Positions 6,678-10,584 of a stretch of DNA of 10,584 nucleotides are shown piece by piece. Under the pieces are notes generated by a model. That model saw only the letters and a list, made by a program, of their open reading frames with translations. It did not search any database and was not told the origin of the DNA. This DNA is from Verrucomicrobiales bacterium (GTDB taxonomy: Bacteria > Verrucomicrobiota > Verrucomicrobiia > Verrucomicrobiales > DEV007). Each line of letters starts with the position of its first letter. The first letter of the stretch is position 1. The translations under genes and the position numbers were made by a program. The DNA lies in the NCBI GenBank assembly GCA_002708885.1, contig PAPL01000066.1, positions 1-10,584 of the forward strand, written 5' to 3'.

Positions 6678-7706
6678 CTACTTCTTCTTTGGCATTATAG
6701 GGCTTTCAAAGCCCGCAAGATCAGTTGGCTTTACTTTCTTCCGCCCGCCTCCAAAACTAAATGTTGTGGGTTGATATGGACCTACAAAATCGACATTCAT
6801 GTCGGGCTTTATATTTTCCTCTAAGCCCATACACCAAAACACTCCATTGATAATGCACCGTCTCACACCTTCACTAATGATGTCTTCAGATCCGCCCTGA
6901 GTCGAAGTAAAAACCCGTCCTTCCTTACCGGAAGCAGATTTGTAGGTTCGCACCCAAATCGATGGGTTAGGAGGTTTATTTGGGATGGGTTTGCCGTCCG
7001 GTTTCATTGAGTCGAGAACCTGGTTCTTGCCCAGTATCAGTGACCCTTCAATGGGTACCGCGCTGTATGCACCAGCCATTGCATGCATGTCCGTGACTCC
7101 GCGCATGACAGGATGATTTTTCTGTTCCGGCACAACGAACATCCGTGTGCTGTATTTATGGTTTTTTCCATAATGACCGGCACCTTCCCTTGGCCTCCAT
7201 GTCTCGCCTAATACCTGACGACCAAATCCCCAGTCATAGCTCTTGTCCCTTGAATTATAATTGTACTTACTGTATTTGCCTTTGAGGCCATTGAAGCCAT
7301 GGGTCGTTGTGCGTAACCCAAGGACTGGGCCTCCGCGATTCAGGTAGCCTATGAAATGTTCCATAGATTTATCATCGGGAGCCAAAAATCTTAGAAATAA
7401 GAACATCATATCTGCTTTGTCCAGAGCCTCCATGCCAGGGATCTTTGATGAACCTGGTTTGATGTGTCCATTCTCATCTAGACCAAAAAGAACAGTGCAT
7501 TTGAACCCGTACCGGTGAGCCAGAATACGGGCAATAGCTGGGCACGTTTCTTCACCGCGATATTCATGATCACTTGCAATGAAAACAATATGTTTTCCTT
7601 TGCCGATGCCGGAAGTGCCTTCATAGACCAGGTTCTGAGCTTTTAGCGATTGCAAAAAGAAACTCATGTGAAAAACCGTAATTAGGAAATAAAATGTTGT
7701 TTTCAT
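6678..7706 (-). CDS. Secreted ThuA-like (glutamine amidotransferase-fold) protein
   Basis: The gene encodes 342 residues. Residues 1-23 are a signal peptide (MKTTFYFLITVFHMSFFLQSLKA). The ThuA-like fold (PF06283, class I GATase superfamily) covers about 37-300: KHIVFIASDHEYRGEE (38-53), strand DMMFLFLRFL, GGPVLGLRTTTHGF (125-138), KNHPVMRGV (196-204), GRVFTSTQGG (263-272) and RRCIINGVFWCMGLE (282-296). The segment GLRTTTHGF lies where GATases have their nucleophile elbow, but no Cys is there, so amidotransferase chemistry is not expected. ThuA is linked to trehalose utilisation in rhizobia; PVC genomes carry many secreted paralogues of unknown role, often near sugar oxidoreductases or DUF1080 genes. 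A DUF1080 gene is about 2.7 kb away, but on the other strand. The tail after 310 is Gly/Lys-rich and low in complexity. Confidence 0.88.
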   Translation of the reverse strand: MKTTFYFLITVFHMSFFLQSLKAQNLVYEGTSGIGKGKHIVFIASDHEYRGEETCPAIARILAHRYGFKCTVLFGLDENGHIKPGSSKIPGMEALDKADMMFLFLRFLAPDDKSMEHFIGYLNRGGPVLGLRTTTHGFNGLKGKYSKYNYNSRDKSYDWGFGRQVLGETWRPREGAGHYGKNHKYSTRMFVVPEQKNHPVMRGVTDMHAMAGAYSAVPIEGSLILGKNQVLDSMKPDGKPIPNKPPNPSIWVRTYKSASGKEGRVFTSTQGGSEDIISEGVRRCIINGVFWCMGLEENIKPDMNVDFVGPYQPTTFSFGGGRKKVKPTDLAGFESPIMPKKK

Positions 7707-7740
7707 GTTTTTAGATTAGCACTCATCAGGGACAGTGAAC

Positions 7741-7750
7741 AAGAGCTCTT
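7741..7750. promoter_or_regulatory. 10-bp perfect palindrome upstream of the ThuA-like gene
   Basis: AAGAGCTCTT is its own reverse complement and lies 35-44 bases before the ThuA-like start, where a promoter would be expected. On the minus strand a TTGTCA (7773-7768) lies upstream of it. The site could be an operator, but it is short and a chance palindrome of this size is quite possible. Confidence 0.2.
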
Positions 7751-7778
7751 ATTTAATGTATGTGGGTATGACAAATAT

Positions 7779-8222
7779 CTAATTAATTATTATTTGTGTT
7801 TTTACTGACCGGGCCAAGAAGCATTCAAGGTGGGCTTTTTGGTGTATATTTTTTATATTTGCAGGATCAAAGTTTTCGCTTTCTGCAAAATCTATTGAGG
7901 GGTTGAGTTCTACTCTGGATAGCCATGGCTTACCGTCTTCTGCCTTTTCCAAGTATCCGATAGCCTGATCCGAATAAGAGTTCACTGTGATTTTCTGTAA
8001 AGAACACAATGCGAGGAAGGTAAGGGCATGACAACTTGATAATGATGCCACAAAGGCCTGTTCCGGATCAACTAGCAAAGGGTCTCCAAGAAAATCCGGA
8101 GCAGCCGATGCTTTTACCACTTCACCGTTCCCAAAGTCCCAATAGTGTGTTCTTGGAAATTCCTTATAATTAAAATCTGCGCCTTGGCGCTCCCAATTCA
8201 GTATGACTTTATGCTGAGACAT
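7779..8222 (-). CDS. OsmC/Ohr-family hydroperoxide-reducing protein
   Basis: The gene encodes 147 residues with no signal peptide, so it is cytoplasmic. The OsmC fold is evident: an N-terminal beta meander (HKVILNWERQGADF), GDPLLVDPEQAFVASLSSCHALTFL (46-70) carrying E54 and the peroxidatic C64, and HLECFLARSV (131-140) with the resolving C134. Family members reduce organic or fatty-acid hydroperoxides with thiol partners, protecting against oxidative damage. The SSCHALTFL helix with a spread CP-Cys and the HxxCxxA/xSV ending resemble the OsmC-like subgroup more than classical Ohr; the exact subgroup is unsure. It precedes the ThuA-like gene by 72 bases on the same strand and is divergent, over 195 bases, from the RibK-like gene. 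No OhrR-type regulator is adjacent. Confidence 0.92.
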   Translation of the reverse strand: MSQHKVILNWERQGADFNYKEFPRTHYWDFGNGEVVKASAAPDFLGDPLLVDPEQAFVASLSSCHALTFLALCSLQKITVNSYSDQAIGYLEKAEDGKPWLSRVELNPSIDFAESENFDPANIKNIHQKAHLECFLARSVKTQIIIN

Positions 8223-8376
8223 AATATTAATTTTCGGGAAGAATATATGAAATACAAATAAGATTTAGCGCATTGATTTCATTTCATCCTTAGTACATTT
8301 TGATGGAGTGGTTTCTAATCTTTTTTCAGCCATATCTAAATCTCACCCAATCATGTCCTCACAAAAAGAATCTGGA

Positions 8377-8382
8377 TATAAT
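8377..8382 (+). promoter_or_regulatory. Candidate -10 box for the RibK-like/ABC operon (TATAAT)
   Basis: An exact TATAAT lies 35 bases before the ATG at 8418 in the 195-base region divergent from the OsmC gene. Transcription would begin near 8389 with a leader of about 29 bases. No convincing -35 is found, and a TG pair at 8373-8374 is one base too far for an extended -10. The rest of 8223-8417 shows no RNA gene and no convincing small gene. Confidence 0.3.
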
Positions 8383-8417
8383 TCCAAATCATAGTCATTT
8401 GTCCGGGTCATTAAGCA

Positions 8418-8864
8418 ATGGATATTATTTCTGGGCAAATAGTTGAGGGGCATGGGGTCGCTTCTGGCCGCGCCGGAGATCCCCGTTTTCCTGAAGGTAC
8501 TCTTGCCCTTCAGTGGCCAATATTTGAAAAGAATGGTTTGAATCTGGATGGTTATTATCGGGCCACAATTAATATTTCGGTACATCCATTAAAACCAAAT
8601 CCTGTCAATCCGACGTACACATTTAAAAACGTTAAATGGCATTCCGATTGTCCGGCCGAGGACTTTTCTTTTTTTGAAGTGAGTCTCTCAGTTGGTTTAA
8701 GTAAGTCTGTTAACGGGCTCATTTACTGGCCTCATCCAGAAACTAAACCGGAGCATTTCCAAGACCCTAGTGTCATTGAGGTGACGGCTCCGAAAATTGA
8801 TGAAGTGTCATTTAATAATTCGGTTCGTCTTTGGGTGAATCCAAAAACTATTTTTTTTGATTGA
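8418..8864 (+). CDS. Conserved hypothetical protein, resembles CTP-dependent riboflavin kinase (cradle-loop barrel)
   Basis: The gene encodes 148 residues with no signal peptide or membrane segment. Segment order resembles archaeal CTP-dependent riboflavin kinase (RibK, DUF120/PF01982): a first strand and glycine loop IISGQIVEGHGVASG (3-17); ATINISV (49-55), in the place of the family's G-T-L/I-N motif, keeping Thr50 and Asn52; a strand pair around EDFSFFEVSLSVG (81-93); a hairpin NGLIYWPHPETKPEHF (99-114); SVIEVTAPKI (118-127), in the place of the family's IEIIAP; and a last strand NNSVRLWVN (133-141). The match is by eye and from memory, so function is not assigned; a small-molecule-binding role is possible. 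The stop TGA overlaps the ATG of the ABC ATPase (TGATG), so the two are surely cotranscribed. A T8 run precedes the stop. No Shine-Dalgarno motif is seen before ATG 8418. Confidence 0.75.
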   Translation: MDIISGQIVEGHGVASGRAGDPRFPEGTLALQWPIFEKNGLNLDGYYRATINISVHPLKPNPVNPTYTFKNVKWHSDCPAEDFSFFEVSLSVGLSKSVNGLIYWPHPETKPEHFQDPSVIEVTAPKIDEVSFNNSVRLWVNPKTIFFD

Positions 8865-9811
8865 TGAACGGCAAGGAGTCTGATCCCGCAATATCTGTAA
8901 ATAATCTGTCAAAGTCCTATGGGTCTTTCTTGGCTCTTCGAGGAATAGATTTGACTGTAAATAGGGGTGAAGTTTTTGGATTTCTCGGACCGAACGGTGC
9001 CGGTAAAACAACTGCGATCCGTTGTATGCTTGATCTTATTCGTCGTGATACAGGAACGGTTTGTGTTCTTGGAAAAGACCCGCAGTCTGATCCGGTCAGA
9101 GTGCGTGAACTTTGCGGATATTTGCCAGGTGAGCTGAGGCTCGATGAAAATATTTCAGTTCATTCGATTTTAAAATACTTAAGAGAACTTCGTGGAGGCG
9201 GAAAGAATTGTTATATTAGGGCCCGTGATCTGGCCGAGCGTTTGGACCTCAATGTCAGATCAAAAATAAAGAATCTATCGAAAGGAAATAAACAAAAGGT
9301 GGGTATCATAGCCGCATTTATGCATTGCCCAGATCTCCTTCTGTTAGATGAACCGACTAGCGGACTGGACCCATTAATTCAGCAGACCGTTCTTGAAATG
9401 GTCAAAGAATCACGCCGTTCAGGTTCTACAGTTTTCTTTTCTTCTCATGTCTTGGCCGAGGTCCAGACCGTTGCTGACCGCGTTGCAATAATAAGAGAAG
9501 GTCAGGTCGTTGAATCCGGAGAAACAAGTTCTCTTCTATCCGGAAGGGCATGGAGAATGAAAGTTGTTTTTGCTGAGAATACAGTATTAAGAACTCACGA
9601 AATAGAAGCGTTATCTGGTATTACTCTGGATGAAGTAAGTTCAGACGGGCAAGAATTAAAATTAATTATTGATGGAGGAATGGATGAACTCATTAAGGAA
9701 TTGGCAGGATATAAAGTAAAATCCATAGAGACAGAGAGGCCTGATCTTGAGGAGGTTTTTCTTTCCTATTATGGAGAAGTTTCTGAGATGGAAAGTATAG
9801 GCAAAAAGTAA
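8864..9811 (+). CDS. ABC transporter ATP-binding protein (ABC-2 / CcmA-NatA type)
   Basis: The gene encodes 315 residues from ATG 8864; an in-frame TTG one codon upstream is less likely. The nucleotide-binding domain covers about 9-225: Walker A GPNGAGKTT (42-50), signature LSKGNKQKV (138-146), Walker B LLLLDEP (158-164), D-loop SGLD (166-169) and switch histidine H195 in SSHVLAEV. The usual Q-loop glutamine is not seen: the region reads GYLPGELRLDENIS (85-98). Residues 226-310 are the C-terminal extension common in drug/sodium/copper-type ABC-2 exporters, ending in the typical PDLEEVFLSYYG. It powers the permease that follows directly (stop TAA 9809-9811, next ATG 9812). It overlaps the RibK-like gene by one base, a typical coupling arrangement. 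Export is the likely direction, as no substrate-binding protein is present; substrate unknown. Confidence 0.95.
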   Translation: MNGKESDPAISVNNLSKSYGSFLALRGIDLTVNRGEVFGFLGPNGAGKTTAIRCMLDLIRRDTGTVCVLGKDPQSDPVRVRELCGYLPGELRLDENISVHSILKYLRELRGGGKNCYIRARDLAERLDLNVRSKIKNLSKGNKQKVGIIAAFMHCPDLLLLDEPTSGLDPLIQQTVLEMVKESRRSGSTVFFSSHVLAEVQTVADRVAIIREGQVVESGETSSLLSGRAWRMKVVFAENTVLRTHEIEALSGITLDEVSSDGQELKLIIDGGMDELIKELAGYKVKSIETERPDLEEVFLSYYGEVSEMESIGKK

Positions 9812-10584
9812 ATGGATAAGTTTTATATTATCACTAGTTATTCTTTGCGTCGATCAGTATGGGCGATCATAGGCTGGGGGATTCCCCTGATGCTTTTGGG
9901 CATCATTACAATTCCTTTCTATGATTTGGTTGCAGAAAATGAAAAACAGCTAAGACCAGTCCTTGAGAACTTAAAGCCATTGGTAAAGAGCTTCATAGGT
10001 GGCGATGAGGCTGAACAGATTTTTACTCCTCAGGGATTCATATCATTACGTTATTTTGCATTCCTTCCGGTCATTCTCGGAATTTACGGATCAGTTTCAG
10101 GCAGTGGACTATTAGCAGCTGATGAGGAGAGAGGCATTCTCGACTTCGTGCTGGCACATCCTGTCAGTCGTGGTCAACTCTTTTGGGGAAGAGTCATTGC
10201 TTTTACGATCAGCCTTTGGTGTATCATTGGGCTTGGCTGGTTAGGTCTTTGGATAGGTGTTATTAAGGCAGGATCAATGAACTTCCCCCCTCTCCAATTA
10301 TTGCTACCATATCTTTCTGTTTTTGCTGTGACTTGGTTCTTTGCATGTTTCAGCCTGGCACTAAGCATGTGCATGCCATCCCGTTCGTCAGCCGCGATGG
10401 TATCAGGAATAGTGGTATTGGCAGGATATATTATTACCACTTTATCGAAGGCCATTAAGGGCCTTGAGAGTTGGGCTGTTTTTTCCCCACTGACGTATTA
10501 TCAGAGCGATGCCATGATGGGTTTTAAAATTGTCCTTTTTGGTAAGCTGTTTCTGGTAGCTTTATTTTTATTATTCTTGGCCAG
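9812..10584 (+). CDS. ABC-2 type transporter permease, N-terminal part (runs off right edge)
   Basis: An open frame from ATG 9812 to the right edge gives 257 residues and two spare bases without a stop. Residues 1-12 are cytoplasmic. Hydrophobic segments lie at about 13-34, 82-102, 129-152, 164-185 and 192-214, with a further one beginning near 240. The large loop after the first helix (ENEKQLRPVLENLKPLVKSFIGG) and the amphipathic segment AADEERGILDFVLAHPVSRGQLFWGRVIA after the second helix are hallmarks of ABC-2 permeases of the NosY/NatB/bacitracin-exporter type (PF12679-like). About 260-280 residues is a common size for the family, so the gene probably ends shortly beyond the window. It begins directly after the ATPase stop codon; together they form an exporter half or a homodimeric exporter. 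Substrate unknown. Confidence 0.93.
   Translation, partial: MDKFYIITSYSLRRSVWAIIGWGIPLMLLGIITIPFYDLVAENEKQLRPVLENLKPLVKSFIGGDEAEQIFTPQGFISLRYFAFLPVILGIYGSVSGSGLLAADEERGILDFVLAHPVSRGQLFWGRVIAFTISLWCIIGLGWLGLWIGVIKAGSMNFPPLQLLLPYLSVFAVTWFFACFSLALSMCMPSRSSAAMVSGIVVLAGYIITTLSKAIKGLESWAVFSPLTYYQSDAMMGFKIVLFGKLFLVALFLLFLA

Noticed and set aside
7771..7797. ACAAATA/TATTTGT inverted repeat spanning the OsmC stop codon as a terminator
   Set aside because: The stem is AT-only apart from one pair, has a 13-base loop and no following U-tract; AT-rich sequence makes chance repeats likely.
8353..8394. 13-codon leader peptide frame (ATG at 8353) upstream of the RibK-like gene
   Set aside because: It has no regulatory codon bias, no start signal, and the candidate -10 box lies inside it.
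8343..8585. Minus-strand reading frame across the start of the RibK-like gene
   Set aside because: Its product shows no domain pattern, and the plus-strand frame is supported by domain layout and the TGATG coupling.
8846..8866. Programmed frameshift on the T8 run fusing the RibK-like protein to the ATPase
   Set aside because: The ATPase frame has a TGA at 8858-8860, right after the T run, so a slip before it would terminate rather than enter the ATPase.
10174..10455. Minus-strand reading frame within the permease gene
   Set aside because: It is antisense to a continuous membrane-protein frame with clear ABC-2 hallmarks.

Overview
The window looks like an ordinary chromosomal stretch from a marine-type member of the Verrucomicrobiota or a close PVC relative. 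It has moderate G+C (about 45% in lines I sampled). It encodes many secreted proteins of kinds frequent in that group: a lamin-tail protein, a DUF1080 protein, a ThuA-like protein, an SH3 + BamE-like protein and a beta-rich protein with a Verrucomicrobia-style C-terminal domain. Shine-Dalgarno motifs are almost absent before its start codons. No RNA gene, mobile element, CRISPR array or phage gene was seen. Every intergenic gap is under 300 bases. The taxonomic call is inferred from gene content, not from a marker gene.

Left part (1-1798, minus strand): a gene for a secreted SH3-like + BamE-like protein is followed 29 bases downstream by a lamin-tail-domain protein that runs off the left edge. 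A 103-base divergent region separates this pair from hemL. It holds a perfect 9-bp inverted repeat inside a candidate promoter spacer, and a TATAAT box close to the hemL start.

Centre-left (1902-4488, plus strand): hemL (glutamate-1-semialdehyde aminomutase, tetrapyrrole synthesis), a secreted DUF1080 protein and a lipoprotein whose start overlaps the end of the DUF1080 gene. They are closely packed and may be one transcript. They collide tail to tail, with a 4-base stop-codon overlap, with a minus-strand block (4485-8222). That block encodes, in transcription order, an OsmC-family protein, a secreted ThuA-like protein, a CAP/SCP-domain protein with a long helical N-terminal extension, and an acidic secreted protein.

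Right part (8418-10584, plus strand): a 148-residue protein whose layout resembles archaeal CTP-dependent riboflavin kinase is coupled by a TGATG stop/start overlap to an ABC transporter ATPase. The ATPase abuts, with no gap, an ABC-2 permease truncated by the right edge. This three-gene unit is the best candidate for something undescribed: a small cradle-loop-barrel-like protein wired to an ABC-2 exporter in a bacterium. The remainder is recognisable at family level but mostly of unknown physiological role.
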